From Streptomyces spinosus (GTDB taxonomy: Bacteria > Actinomycetota > Actinomycetes > Streptomycetales > Streptomycetaceae): a stretch of DNA of 64,000 bases. The stretch spans positions 372,001-436,000 of the forward strand of contig NZ_JAINRC010000003.1 of assembly GCF_020400655.1 (NCBI RefSeq). Reading direction: 5' to 3'. The first letter of the stretch is position 1. Every line of letters begins with the position of its first letter. This document shows, in pieces, positions 44,805-53,507 of this stretch. Position numbers and translations under genes: made by a program. The notes under the pieces are model-generated. The model searched no databases and was not told where the DNA came from. It was given only the letters and a program-made list of their open reading frames with translations.

Positions 44805-45134
44805 GAAGTCCGCGTAGTCCTTGCCGGTGTACTTGCGGCTGAGCTCGTCGATGAGTTCCTGGCCGCCCTCGGTCGTGGTCTCGGCGGTGCCGCGGATCTC
44901 GGCGTACTCGTACGGCTCGTCGGGGTTGACGACGACGACCGTCACCCGGGGCTCGCGCTCCAGGTTGTGGTACTTGCGGCGGTCGACCGTCGTGGAGACC
45001 AGGAGGTCGTCGCCGTCGCGCTTCACCCACACCGGGGACATCTGCGGGCTCCCGTCGGGCTGGACGGTGCCGAGGACGACGAACACCTTGCCGTCGAGCA
45101 CGGACTTCAGGCGGTCGGACAGTACGGCGGACAT
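44730..45134 (-). CDS. PPOX-class F420-dependent or flavin enzyme
   Basis: The 134-residue split-barrel protein begins [20 protein letters not shown] and has [20 protein letters not shown] and [20 protein letters not shown], the pattern of the pyridoxamine-5'-phosphate-oxidase-like family whose actinobacterial members (TIGR03618 type) often bind deazaflavin F420. The substrate is unknown. GGAGGG lies 5 nt before ATG 45134. It is 56 bp downstream of ispF. Its last 25 codons are duplicated downstream. Confidence 0.85.
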   Translation of the reverse strand: MSAVLSDRLKSVLDGKVFVVLGTVQPDGSPQMSPVWVKRDGDDLLVSTTVDRRKYHNLEREPRVTVVVVNPDEPYEYAEIRGTAETTTEGGQELIDELSRKYTGKDYADFNPASGQDAERVVVRIRPRKIVGRL

Positions 45135-45190
45135 GAGCACCCTCCGGAGTTCACGATCACTGGTGGTCGTGTGGGTACCCTGCCACGCCG

Positions 45191-45688
45191 TCAGCTCACC
45201 CGCACCACGAGTGCCGTGGCCACCGCCATCAGTCCCTCCCCGCGCCCCGGGAAGCCGAGCCCGTCCGTCGTGGCGCCGGAGACCGACACGGGCGCGCCGG
45301 CCGCCTCGGAGAGGATCTTCTGCGCCTCGTCGCGCCGCTTGCCGATCTTCGGGCGGGGGCCGATCACCTGGACGGCGACGTTGCCGATGGCGAAGCCCGC
45401 CGCGCGCACGATCCGGGCGGCCTCGGCGAGCAGGGTGACCCCGGACGCGCCGGACCACTCGGGGCGGCCGGTGCCGAAGTGCTGTCCCAGGTCACCGAGT
45501 CCGGCGGCGGAGAAGAGGGCGTTGCAGGCCGCGTGGGCGACGACGTCGGCGTCGGAGTGGCCGGCCAGGCCGGGCCCCTCGCCCTCCCACTTCAGGCCCG
45601 CGCACCACAGCTCGCGGCCCTCCTCGAAGGCGTGGATGTCGGTGCCGATGCCGACCTGGGGAAGCACGAAGCCGGCCTCAGAAGCCAT
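45191..45688 (-). CDS. ispF: 2-C-methyl-D-erythritol 2,4-cyclodiphosphate synthase
   Basis: IspF cyclises CDP-ME 2-phosphate in the MEP isoprenoid pathway. The 165-residue trimeric enzyme shows the metal site [12 protein letters not shown] (Asp and His), the [20 protein letters not shown] motif with HSDAD, and [14 protein letters not shown] near the C-terminus. Its start overlaps ispD by 11 bp, so the two are co-transcribed and probably coupled. Confidence 0.96.
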   Translation of the reverse strand: MASEAGFVLPQVGIGTDIHAFEEGRELWCAGLKWEGEGPGLAGHSDADVVAHAACNALFSAAGLGDLGQHFGTGRPEWSGASGVTLLAEAARIVRAAGFAIGNVAVQVIGPRPKIGKRRDEAQKILSEAAGAPVSVSGATTDGLGFPGRGEGLMAVATALVVRVS

Positions 45689-46430
45689 CGGTCAGCCTCC
45701 TGCGGGCCAGGACCGCCTCGGCGAGGATCAGGTCGAGGGGGCGGGTGACCTTGAAGGCCTCCTCGTGGCCGGGGACGGCCACGACCGGCAGCCCCAGCTG
45801 CTCCACCATGCTCGCGTCGTCGGTGACGTTCTCGGTGACGCTCTCGTGGGCGCGGACCAGGGTCGCCCGGTCGAAGCCCTGCGGGGTCTGGACGGCCCGC
45901 AGCCGGGCCCGCTCGGGGGTGGCGACGACCGGCTCCGGGTCGCCGGCCACGGCCGCGGGCGCGACCTCCTTGACCGTGTCGGCCAGCGGCAGCGCGGGCA
46001 CCACGGCGGGGGCGCCGTCGCGTACGGCCTCGATCACCGCGTCGACGGTGTCGACCGGGACCAGCGGCCGGGCCGCGTCGTGGACGAGGACGATCCGGTA
46101 GTGCGGCGGCAGGGCGTCCAGGCCGATACGGACCGACTCCTGGCGGGACTGGCCGCCGGGGACGACCTGGAAGTCCGTCCGCTCCGGCAGCGCGTGCGCG
46201 TCGAGCAGGGACTTGACCTCGGCGGCGCCGTCCGGCGGGGCCACGACGATCACCAGCGAGACGTGACGGGAGGCGGCGAGGGCGCGGACCGCGTGAATGA
46301 GCATGGGTGTTCCGTTCAGCGCGCGGAGCGCCTTGGGGGCGCCCGGGCCGAGCCGTACGCCCCGGCCGGCGGCGGGAATCACGGCGGCGACGGGGGTCTG
46401 CGCGGGGGTGGGGCGCGATTCGTCAGACAT
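45678..46430 (-). CDS. ispD: 2-C-methyl-D-erythritol 4-phosphate cytidylyltransferase
   Basis: IspD forms CDP-methylerythritol from MEP and CTP. The 250-residue protein has [20 protein letters not shown] (about residues 16-35) with the CTP-binding Arg and Lys, [20 protein letters not shown] and a late [18 protein letters not shown] segment. It precedes ispF with an 11-bp overlap and follows carD after a 355-bp gap, an arrangement common in actinobacteria. Confidence 0.95.
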   Translation of the reverse strand: MSDESRPTPAQTPVAAVIPAAGRGVRLGPGAPKALRALNGTPMLIHAVRALAASRHVSLVIVVAPPDGAAEVKSLLDAHALPERTDFQVVPGGQSRQESVRIGLDALPPHYRIVLVHDAARPLVPVDTVDAVIEAVRDGAPAVVPALPLADTVKEVAPAAVAGDPEPVVATPERARLRAVQTPQGFDRATLVRAHESVTENVTDDASMVEQLGLPVVAVPGHEEAFKVTRPLDLILAEAVLARRRLTDGF

Positions 46431-46785
46431 CGGTTCCTGTCAGGTTTGTGTGCTCGACCTAGGTGGGTATGGCCTGGAGGAGTGCCGGGCGCGACGCCTT
46501 GACCGGACCCTTTCCGTGACCCTGGTCGAGCCATCCGCCCCGGCCGGCACATCGAGTACCGGCACATCGGGTGCCGGGGGATCGCGTGTCGACCGGTGAT
46601 CGATTATCGGGGGACCGCGTGTCGGGGGGATGTCCGCGGGCTTCCCCGCCACCGGCTTCCCGAGGAGCGCCCGCCGCGGGGACGCAAGATGCCGCAGCGC
46701 CCGGCGACAGGATCAGTGTCATCGGGCACCGCGGCATTTCAGTGCGCTGAGCGTGCCGGAAGCGAAGGTTCGCTGCCGTTGCGCG
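46431..46785. other. carD-ispD intergenic region
   Basis: I see no gene here. A 15-bp near-tandem repeat (CCGGCACATCGAGTA followed by CCGGCACATCGGGTG, 46544-46573) is present, and GATAAT on the minus strand (46608-46603) could be the -10 of an ispD promoter. No clear terminator hairpin for carD was found. Confidence 0.45.
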
Positions 46786-47268
46786 TCAGGAGGCGAGCAC
46801 CTCGTCGAGCAGGGCCTCGGCCTTGTCCTCGTTCGTGTTCTCCGCGAGAGCCAGCTCGCTCACCAGAATCTGGCGGGCCTTGGCGAGCATGCGCTTCTCA
46901 CCGGCGGACAGTCCGCGCTCGCGCTCGCGGCGCCACAGGTCACGCACGACTTCCGCGACCTTGATGACATCGCCGGAGGCGAGCTTCTCCAGGTTTGCCT
47001 TGTAGCGACGGGACCAGTTCGTGGGCTCCTCGGCGTACGGCGCGCGCAGCACCTCGAAGACTCGGTCCAGCCCGTCCTGACCGACCACATCACGCACGCC
47101 CACGAACTCCGCATTGTCCGCTGGCACACGCACCGTGAGGTCACCCTGGGCGACCTTCAGCACCAAGTAGGTCTTGTCCACGCCTTTGATCTGGCGAGTT
47201 TCGATGGCCTCGATCAGCGCGGCCCCGTGATGGGGATAGACCACGGTGTCGCCAACCTTGAACGTCAT
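46786..47268 (-). CDS. carD: CarD-family RNA polymerase-binding regulator
   Basis: CarD binds the RNA polymerase beta lobe and stabilises open complexes, especially at rRNA promoters. The 160-residue protein has the Tudor-like CarD_CdnL_TRCF domain ([20 protein letters not shown], residues 2-21, and [20 protein letters not shown]) and a helical DNA-contact domain with the conserved Trp ([20 protein letters not shown]). GGAAGGGG lies 10 nt before the ATG, and TAGCCT upstream of that, with TTCAGA 17 bp further, may be its promoter. Confidence 0.96.
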   Translation of the reverse strand: MTFKVGDTVVYPHHGAALIEAIETRQIKGVDKTYLVLKVAQGDLTVRVPADNAEFVGVRDVVGQDGLDRVFEVLRAPYAEEPTNWSRRYKANLEKLASGDVIKVAEVVRDLWRRERERGLSAGEKRMLAKARQILVSELALAENTNEDKAEALLDEVLAS

Positions 47269-47894
47269 GTGACAGGTACCCCTTCCGTGGCTATCCAGGC
47301 TAACACGGATACGGCGTCTTCTGAATGGCGTTTTCGCAGGTCAGGGCATATCTCAGGGCTTGACAACAGCGACCGGGACGTGCTGCGGTGAGCCTCCGGA
47401 ACCGGGTATTCGCAGGTCGGAGGGGCTCTTCGGGCGGGGCGAAACGCGTACGTCACAGGTCCCGAGAGGCCGTCCCAAGTGGCGGAACATCCCGATTTGT
47501 CCGGTCGCAAGCGTGCGACTTCCGCTACTCCGTTCGGTGGCCGGGGCCGGGTACGAGACGAATCCAGAATTGATCAACGGCCGGCGGAGGGGGGCGTCGT
47601 GATCAATATCGGGGAGGCTCGCGCATTCCTTCACGGAAATTTCGCGAGCCTCGTTGTGGGGGCCTGAGAGGCGGTCGCCGTCGCGTTATGTGAATGACGG
47701 ACCAGCGGCTCCGCAATGCGGCCACGGGGTCGCGCGGGCCCCACGGAGTACCCCCAGCCGGAGGGAAGCCCGCGGCCAGGGGGAGGGTCGGGTGCGACGG
47801 CGCGGGAACGGCTCGGTAGCCTGAAGCCGCTGACAGACACTTAGGGCGGCTTTACAAGGGGAGCCGCCCGCGCGTTCAAGGAGTTGCCGCCGCC
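47269..47894. other. 626-bp carD/lipoprotein divergent intergenic region with a hairpin
   Basis: No gene is supported here. A hairpin at 47614-47652 has outer arms GAGGCTCGCG and CGCGAGCCTC and inner ATTCC/GGAAAT with loop TTCAC. It is neither near a stop codon nor near a start, so it may mark the end of a short unannotated transcript. TTGACA on the plus strand near 47359 has no convincing -10. Confidence 0.45.
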
Positions 47895-48575
47895 GTGAGC
47901 AGCAGCCTTCGACGCGGCGCCCTCGCCGCCTCCGCCATCGTCTTCTCGATCGCCTCGCTCGCCGCCTGCGGCGCCGGAAACAACGCCCAGACCCTGGAGA
48001 TCAAGCCGGACAACGCGGCGACCAGCGTGGGCGACATCAAGGTCCAGAACGCCCTGGTCATCACCCAGCCCGACCTGCAGTCGACGGGCCCCGCGGTGGT
48101 CTCCGCGACCGTGTTCAACTCCGGGAAGACCGACCAGACCCTCCAGTCGATCACGCTGGACGGGAGCGGGACGTCCGCCGAGCTGAAGCCCGCCAAGGGC
48201 CAGAGCCTGACCGTTCCGGCGCACGGCTCGCTGATCCTCGGCGGCAAGGACAACGCGTCCGCGACGCTGCCCAGCGGCCGTGAGGCCGTCCAGGACGGCA
48301 ACGCCCAGAAGATCACCTTCACCTTCAGCAAGACCGGCAAGGTGAGCCTGCGCGCCTTCGTCGTCCCGGCCACCAGCTACTTCGACAAGTGGGGCCCGAG
48401 CCAGGTCCCGTCCGCCCCGGCCGGTGCCGGCGGCGCCACGGCCGCCCCGTCCGGCAGCGCGAGCGCGTCCGGCGGCAAGCCGGGGAGCGGCCACGGGACG
48501 AGCCCGTCGGCCACCGCTTCCGGTGCGGCCGCCACCCCGCACGACTCGGCGTCGGCGTCGGCCGCCGGTCACTGA
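47895..48575 (+). CDS. DUF461/PCuAC-like secreted lipoprotein
   Basis: The 226-residue protein has a lipoprotein signal (SSSLRRGALAASAIVF then IASLAAC, lipobox Cys about residue 25), a beta-rich domain (LEIKPDNAATSVGDIKVQNA and VVSATVFNSGKTDQTLQSIT, about 34-155) like the DUF461/copper chaperone PCuAC fold, and a Ser/Ala/Gly tail. The Met/His ligands of copper-binding PCuAC are not obvious, so metal binding is doubtful. AAGGAG lies 11 nt before GTG 47895. It is convergent with phoP across a shared terminator. Confidence 0.78.
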   Translation: MSSSLRRGALAASAIVFSIASLAACGAGNNAQTLEIKPDNAATSVGDIKVQNALVITQPDLQSTGPAVVSATVFNSGKTDQTLQSITLDGSGTSAELKPAKGQSLTVPAHGSLILGGKDNASATLPSGREAVQDGNAQKITFTFSKTGKVSLRAFVVPATSYFDKWGPSQVPSAPAGAGGATAAPSGSASASGGKPGSGHGTSPSATASGAAATPHDSASASAAGH

Positions 48576-48580
48576 CCAGC

Positions 48581-48631
48581 CGTACGCCGAAGGGCGGCAC
48601 CCCGTGGGGGTGCCGCCCTTCGGCATACGGA
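48581..48631. terminator. bidirectional hairpin terminator between the lipoprotein gene and phoP
   Basis: An 18-bp perfect stem (48587-48604 with 48608-48625, loop GTG) extends by five more pairs after one mismatch (48581-48585 with 48627-48631). Its core GGGCGGCACCCC is the same as in the groEL terminator at 6868-6912. Confidence 0.9.
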
Positions 48632-48665
48632 CGAGCGCCGGCCTCACTCGCGAGCGCCCCGCGGT

Positions 48666-49346
48666 CTACGGCTCGAACTTGTAGCCCAGGCCCCGCACCG
48701 TCACCAGGTACCGCGGCGCGCCCGGGTCCGGTTCGATCTTGGCGCGCAGGCGCTTGACGTGGACGTCGAGGGTCTTGGTGTCGCCCACGTAGTCGGCGCC
48801 CCAGACGCGGTCGATGAGCTGCATGCGGGTGAGTACGCGGCCCGCGTTGCGCAGCAGCATCTCCAGGAGGTCGAACTCCTTGAGCGGGAGGTCGACCTTG
48901 GAGCCGCCGACGGTGACCACGTGCCGGTCGACGTCCATGCGGACCGGGCCCGCCTCCAGCGCGGCCGGGGTGACCTCCTCCGGCTCGCCGCGCCGGCGCA
49001 GCACCGCGCGGATGCGGGCGACCAGCTCGCGGGAGGAGAACGGCTTGGTGACGTAGTCGTCGGCTCCTATCTCGAGCCCGACGACCTTGTCGATCTCGCT
49101 GTCCTTGGCGGTCACCATGATCACGGGGACGTTGGAGCGGCCGCGCAGCTGGCGGCAGACCTCGGTGCCGGGCAGGCCCGGCAGCATCAGGTCGAGGAGG
49201 ACCAGGTCGGCGCCGTTGCGCTCGAACTCGTCCAGGCCGTCAGGGCCGGTCGCCGCGACGGCGACCTCGAAGCCCTCCTTGCGGAGCATGTACGACAGGG
49301 CGTCGGAGAAGGACTCCTCGTCCTCGACGACGAGCACACGGGTCAC
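48666..49346 (-). CDS. phoP: phosphate-response regulator PhoP
   Basis: PhoP is the OmpR-family activator/repressor of the phosphate regulon and antibiotic production. The 226-residue protein has the receiver acidic pair VLVVEDEESFSDALSYML, the phosphoacceptor Asp in LVLLDLMLPGLPGTEV, the Thr/Lys switch (VTAKDSE and DYVTKPFSSRELVARI) and a winged-helix domain (PLKEFDLLEMLLRNAGRVLT). GTG 49346 overlaps the phoR stop by 4 nt, so translation is coupled. GGAGG lies 7 nt upstream. Confidence 0.96.
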   Translation of the reverse strand: MTRVLVVEDEESFSDALSYMLRKEGFEVAVAATGPDGLDEFERNGADLVLLDLMLPGLPGTEVCRQLRGRSNVPVIMVTAKDSEIDKVVGLEIGADDYVTKPFSSRELVARIRAVLRRRGEPEEVTPAALEAGPVRMDVDRHVVTVGGSKVDLPLKEFDLLEMLLRNAGRVLTRMQLIDRVWGADYVGDTKTLDVHVKRLRAKIEPDPGAPRYLVTVRGLGYKFEP

Positions 49347-50644
49347 GGAAGGACCTCCGGGGCGGGAAGCGATGCGTACGGGGGTGGATCGGTGGGTCCG
49401 GCCTCGTCGTCGAGGTCGGGGTGCTGCTGTGCGCGGTCGCGGGCCGCGCCCGCCTCCGGCAGCCTGAGGGTGAAGGTGGAGCCCTGGCCTTCGGCGCTCC
49501 AGACCGTGACCTCCCCGCCGTGCGAGGCGACCACGTGCTTGACGATGGCGAGACCCAGGCCGGTGCCGCCGGTGGCCCGGGAGCGGGCCGGGTCGACGCG
49601 GTAGAAGCGCTCGAAGATGCGCTCCTTGTCCTTGTCCGAGATGCCGATGCCCTGGTCGGTGACCGCCAGCTCGATCATGTCGCCGCCGGGCGCGCTGACC
49701 CGGCGTGCGGCGATGCCGACGCGGGTGCGGGCCGGGGAGTAGTTGACGGCGTTCTCGACCAGGTTGCCGAGGGCGGCGGCCAGCTGGCCCCGGTTGCCCC
49801 AGACGTGCAGGTCCGCCGCACCGTCCGCCCTGCGCCCGCCACCCCCCTGATCGGGTCCTTCGGGCATCCACACGTTCGAGGCCATCGTGATCTGCTTCGT
49901 GCCCGCCTGGTGGCGGCAGCGGTCCATGGCCTCGGCGACCAGCTCGTCCACCCGGACGGGCTCGGCGTCCTCCAGCGGGTCGTCGTTCTGCACCCGGGAG
50001 AGGTCGATCAGCTCCTGCACCAGGTTGGTCAGGCGGGTCGCCTCGATCTGCATCCGGCCGGCGAAGCGCTGCACGGCCTCCGGGTCGTCGGAGGCGTCCA
50101 TCACCGCCTCGGAGAGCAGGGACAGCGCGCCGACGGGCGTCTTCAGCTCATGGCTGACGTTCGCCACGAAGTCGCGGCGCACCGCCTCGATCCGGCGGGC
50201 CTCGGTCAGGTCCTCGACCAGCAGCAGGACCAGGCGGGAGCCGAGCGGGGCCACGCGCGCGGAGACGGCGAGGGCCTCGCCCCGTCCGGTGCCGCGCCGG
50301 GGCAGGTCCAGCTCGACCTGTCGTATCTCCCCGTCCCGTCTGGTGTCCCGGGCCATCTGGAGCATGGGCTCCACGGAGAGCTTGCCGCCGCGGACCAGCC
50401 CGAGGGCGTAGGCGGCGGAGCTGGCCTTGACCACGGCGTCGGCCTCGTCGAGGACGACGGCGGAGGAGCGGAGCACGGACAGTACGGTGTCCACGCCGGG
50501 CGGGAGTACGGGATCGGTGTGCAAGGAAGTCCTGGTCGGTCGCTTCTGGTCGCGTTCGCTCCAGCGGAACGCCAGCACGGCGATGACACCGGTGAGCACC
50601 CCGGCGATCGCTGCCGCTGCGGCGACCGCCGCGTTCACGTCCAT
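49343..50644 (-). CDS. phoR: phosphate-sensing histidine kinase PhoR
   Basis: PhoR phosphorylates PhoP under phosphate limitation. The 433-residue protein has one N-terminal membrane helix (AAAAAIAGVLTGVIAVLAFR, about residues 8-27), a PAS-like region, the H-box FVANVSHELKTPVGALSLL (about 162-180), and the ATPase N, G1 and G2 boxes (LGNLVENAVNYSP, VTDQGIGISDKDKERIFERF, GGTGLGLAIVKHVV). ATG 50644 follows TAACCT by 6 nt, indicating a leaderless transcript controlled by the PHO boxes upstream. Confidence 0.96.
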   Translation of the reverse strand: MDVNAAVAAAAAIAGVLTGVIAVLAFRWSERDQKRPTRTSLHTDPVLPPGVDTVLSVLRSSAVVLDEADAVVKASSAAYALGLVRGGKLSVEPMLQMARDTRRDGEIRQVELDLPRRGTGRGEALAVSARVAPLGSRLVLLLVEDLTEARRIEAVRRDFVANVSHELKTPVGALSLLSEAVMDASDDPEAVQRFAGRMQIEATRLTNLVQELIDLSRVQNDDPLEDAEPVRVDELVAEAMDRCRHQAGTKQITMASNVWMPEGPDQGGGGRRADGAADLHVWGNRGQLAAALGNLVENAVNYSPARTRVGIAARRVSAPGGDMIELAVTDQGIGISDKDKERIFERFYRVDPARSRATGGTGLGLAIVKHVVASHGGEVTVWSAEGQGSTFTLRLPEAGAARDRAQQHPDLDDEAGPTDPPPYASLPAPEVLP

Positions 50645-50717
50645 GCCACCAGGTTAGGCACGGCGTACGACATGACCACAGCCGTCACCGTGCGACCTCG
50701 GACACTCGTCGCCCAGA

Positions 50718-50750
50718 GTTCACCTTGCAGCCAGTACCGGTTCATTCGGG
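50718..50750. promoter_or_regulatory. PHO box (PhoP operator) between phoRP and phoU
   Basis: Three consecutive 11-bp units are visible: GTTCACCTTGC (50718-50728), AGCCAGTACCG (50729-50739, degenerate) and GTTCATTCGGG (50740-50750, perfect match to G(G/T)TCAYYYR(G/C)G). The operator lies about 62 bp upstream of the phoR -10 and 75 bp upstream of the phoU start, so PhoP could autoregulate both directions, as described for S. coelicolor. Confidence 0.85.
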
Positions 50751-50824
50751 ATGGCGGAAACGGACGGGTGCGGGGCACAACGTGGGAGCGTGGGGACCAA
50801 GCACACCGATGAGAGGGAACCCTG

Positions 50825-51514
50825 ATGCGGGACGCGTACCACGAGGAACTGGACTCGATCGGCGACGGACTGGTGGAGATGGCCCGGCTGGTCGGATCGG
50901 CGATCGGGCGCGCCACGACCGCCATCCTCGACTCCGACCTCAAGCTGGCCGAGAGCGTGATCGAGGCCGACAAGAAGGTCGACGAACTCCAGCACGACCT
51001 GGAGGCCCGGGCGATAGCCCTGCTGGCCCGGCAGCAGCCGGTGGCGACGGACCTGCGGATCGTCGTCACGTCGCTGCGGATGTCCGCCGACCTGGAGCGC
51101 TCGGGCGACCTCGCCCAGCACGTGGCGAAGCTCGCGCGGCTGCGCTTCCCGAACCGGGCCGTTCCGTACGACCTGCACGCCACCATCCTGGAGATGGGCC
51201 AGCTCGCGCAGCGCCTGATGGCCAAGGCCGCCGAGGTGCTCGTGACCAAGGACGTCGACCTGGCCCTCCAGCTGGAACAGGACGACGACGACATGGACCT
51301 GCTGCACCGCACGCTCTTCCAGCACCTGATCGACGAGCGCTGGAAGCACGGCATCGAGACGGCCGTGGACGTCACCCTGCTCGGCCGCTACTACGAGCGG
51401 TACGCCGACCACGCCGTGGCCGTCGCCAAGCGCGTGGTCTACCTGGTGACCGGTGAGCACGCGGACGAGTTGCAGCCGGACATCCAGCCGGTGACGGGCA
51501 CCGAGGGGGTGTGA
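50825..51514 (+). CDS. phoU: phosphate transport/signalling regulator PhoU
   Basis: PhoU damps PhoR signalling when phosphate is plentiful. The 229-residue protein consists of two three-helix PhoU domains. The metal-binding acidic motifs appear in ESVIEADKKVDELQHDLEAR (about residues 39-58) and QDDDDMDLLHRTLFQHLIDE (about 152-171). LGRYYERYADHAVAVAKRVV matches the conserved ERxxDHA signature. GAGAGGG lies 7 nt before the ATG. It is divergent from phoRP. Confidence 0.95.
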   Translation: MRDAYHEELDSIGDGLVEMARLVGSAIGRATTAILDSDLKLAESVIEADKKVDELQHDLEARAIALLARQQPVATDLRIVVTSLRMSADLERSGDLAQHVAKLARLRFPNRAVPYDLHATILEMGQLAQRLMAKAAEVLVTKDVDLALQLEQDDDDMDLLHRTLFQHLIDERWKHGIETAVDVTLLGRYYERYADHAVAVAKRVVYLVTGEHADELQPDIQPVTGTEGV

Positions 51515-51630
51515 CCCCTACGGACCGGGAGCCGTTCGGAACCGCGAACGCCTCCGTGCGCCGTTGATGCGCCCGGCGCGACGGGCATGAAATGGGCGAG
51601 GGCACCCTGCCCCAGGTCTAGGAGGGACCC

Positions 51631-51786
51631 ATGGCCGAATCCCCCAGCACCACGCCCGACCCGACGCAGGAGCGCGAGAGCGGGCAGCCCGCCGAGATCA
51701 GGACCCTTCCGCTGTTCGGCGCGTGCGGCTGCGGCTCCGGCTGCGGCTGCGGGTGCCAGTCGGGCAACCCCTGCCAGTGCGGCTGA
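51631..51786 (+). CDS. small cysteine-rich metallothionein-like protein
   Basis: This 51-residue protein has a disordered acidic N-terminus (AESPSTTPDPTQERESGQP), then LPLFGACGCGSGCGCGCQSG and NPCQCG: seven Cys in the last 20 residues, alternating with Gly. This density suggests metal binding (metallothionein-like) although I know no named family. AGGAGGGA lies 3 nt before the ATG at the start of a gap after phoU. The next gene encodes a DUF4242 protein of a type reported to bind nickel, so a metal-handling pair is suggested by inference. Confidence 0.82.
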   Translation: MAESPSTTPDPTQERESGQPAEIRTLPLFGACGCGSGCGCGCQSGNPCQCG

Positions 51787-51915
51787 ACGGCGCGTCCGGG
51801 CCGGTGTGAGCACGTCTCGCACCGGCCCCCGGCGTACCGGATGCCCCGCCCGCGCCCCGGGCGCAGCATGGAAGGTGCGGGCGGGACGGCAGCCGGCGGC
51901 AGGAGGTGGCGGGCC

Positions 51916-52164
51916 ATGGCCAAGTTCATCGACGTGCACCGTGGCATGGAGGGCATCACGGCCGACCAGCTGATGGAGGCGCACCGGGCCGACCTCGCCA
52001 TCGAGGCGGACGAGTCCGTGCACTTCCGGCACGCGTGGGCGGACCCGGAGACCGGCACCGTCTACTGCCTCTCCGAAGCGCCCTCGGCGGAAGCCGTCCA
52101 GCGCGTCCACGAGCGCGCCGGCCACCGGGCGGACGAGGTGCACCAGGTGACCTTGGAGGCGTGA
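51916..52164 (+). CDS. DUF4242 nickel-binding-type protein (SCO4226-like)
   Basis: The 82-residue ferredoxin-like protein (FIDVHRGMEGITADQLMEAH at the start, DESVHFRHAWADPETGTVYC about residues 34-53) belongs to DUF4242. The S. coelicolor homologue SCO4226 was described, as I recall, as a dimeric nickel-binding protein. AGGAGG lies 9 nt before ATG 51916. It lies 129 bp after the Cys-rich gene on the same strand. One Cys and several His (HFRHAW, RVHERAGHR) are candidates for ligands. Confidence 0.88.
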   Translation: MAKFIDVHRGMEGITADQLMEAHRADLAIEADESVHFRHAWADPETGTVYCLSEAPSAEAVQRVHERAGHRADEVHQVTLEA

Positions 52165-52253
52165 GCGCGTCCAGCGCCTTCCGTGTCGCCGGGCGGTCGG
52201 GACCTCCCGGGTCGCCTGGCTGACCGGGCGACGCCGGCGTGATCCGAACGACC

Positions 52254-53507
52254 CTAGGCCGTACGGACCTCGGTCGCGGTGTCCGCCGGTACCGGGGCCG
52301 GGGTCGGCCGCTCCGGGGGCAGGCGGCGCATCAGGACGCCGTAGCCGAGCCCGGCCGCCGTCCCCACCAGCGCGCACGTCCCCCACAGCCACCCGGCGCC
52401 GAGGCGGTCGATGACCACGCCCGACATCAGGGGCGCGATCAGGGCGGCGACCGACCACGAGAGCGTGTACATGCCCTGGTAGCGCCCGCGGCCGTGGACC
52501 GGGGAGAGGCGGACGACGAGGCCCGTCTGGGTCGGTGCGTTGACGATCTCGGCCAGCGTCCACACGCACACGGTGACCATGAAGACGCCGACCGAACCGG
52601 CGAACGCGGTCAGCCCGAAGCCGTATCCCGCGAGGAGCGAGGAGGCGACCAGGAGGGTGCGCGGATCACGGTGCTCGATGAACCGGGTGACGGGGATCTG
52701 CAGGGCGACGATCAGGATGCCGTTGACGGCGATGGCGAGGCCGTAGTCGGCCGGGGAGAACCCGGCCCGCCCCATCGCCACCGGCAGTCCGACCGAGCCC
52801 TGCTGGAAGACCAGGGCGACGAGGAAGGACAGCCCGACGACGGCCATGTACCGCCCGTCCCGCAGCACCGTGCCCAGACTGACGCCGTCCTCCGCCTGCT
52901 TGGCCGTGACCGCCGGGCGCGACTCGGGCACCTTGGCGAAGACGACGACCGCGCAGGCCAGGGTCATCCCGGCCTCGATCAGGAACCCGGCGAGATAACT
53001 GAACTCGGCGATGAACCCGGCGGCCATGGAGGAGACGGCGAAGCCCAGGTTGATCGCCCAGTAGTTGAGGGAGAAGGCCCGCACCCGGTCCTCGGGGCGG
53101 ACGATGTCGGCCATCATCGCCTGCACGGCCGGCCGGGAGGCGTTGGAGGCCATGCCGACGAGGAAGGCGACGGCGGCGATGGCGACCGGGCCGGTCATGA
53201 AGCCGAGCAGGGCGACCGAGGCGGCGGTGGCGGTCTGCGCGATGAGCAGGGTGGGCCGCCGGCCGAGCCGGTCGGCCATCACCCCGCCGCCCAGCGAGGA
53301 GACGACCCCGCCGAGCCCGTGCAGGGAGGCGACGAGACCGGCGTACGAGGCGGAGTAACCGCGGTCGAGCGTGAGGTACAGGGCCATGAACGTGGCCACG
53401 AACGCGCCCAGCCGGTTGACGAGGGTGCTGGTCCACAGCCACCAGAACTCTCTGGGGAGCCCGGAGACGGATTCGTGGACAGCGCGTCTCACACGGGCTG
53501 GTGACAT
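52254..53507 (-). CDS. major facilitator superfamily transporter
   Basis: The 417-residue protein has about 12 membrane helices and the MFS motif A-like loop GGGVMADRLGRRPTLLIAQT (about residues 74-93) after helix 2. Helix-rich segments such as GLVASLHGLGGVVSSLGGG and VIDRLGAGWLWGTCALVGTA support a DHA1-type exporter. Substrate is unknown. ATG 53507 has GAGGA about 5 nt upstream (overlapping a GGATCCTCGATG context). It is convergent with the DUF4242 gene. Confidence 0.9.
   Translation of the reverse strand: MSPARVRRAVHESVSGLPREFWWLWTSTLVNRLGAFVATFMALYLTLDRGYSASYAGLVASLHGLGGVVSSLGGGVMADRLGRRPTLLIAQTATAASVALLGFMTGPVAIAAVAFLVGMASNASRPAVQAMMADIVRPEDRVRAFSLNYWAINLGFAVSSMAAGFIAEFSYLAGFLIEAGMTLACAVVVFAKVPESRPAVTAKQAEDGVSLGTVLRDGRYMAVVGLSFLVALVFQQGSVGLPVAMGRAGFSPADYGLAIAVNGILIVALQIPVTRFIEHRDPRTLLVASSLLAGYGFGLTAFAGSVGVFMVTVCVWTLAEIVNAPTQTGLVVRLSPVHGRGRYQGMYTLSWSVAALIAPLMSGVVIDRLGAGWLWGTCALVGTAAGLGYGVLMRRLPPERPTPAPVPADTATEVRTA

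Noticed and set aside
47479..47667. Small plus-strand frame containing the 47.6-kb hairpin
   Set aside because: The hairpin dictates the sequence and there is no ribosome-binding site; a structural role is more likely than a peptide.
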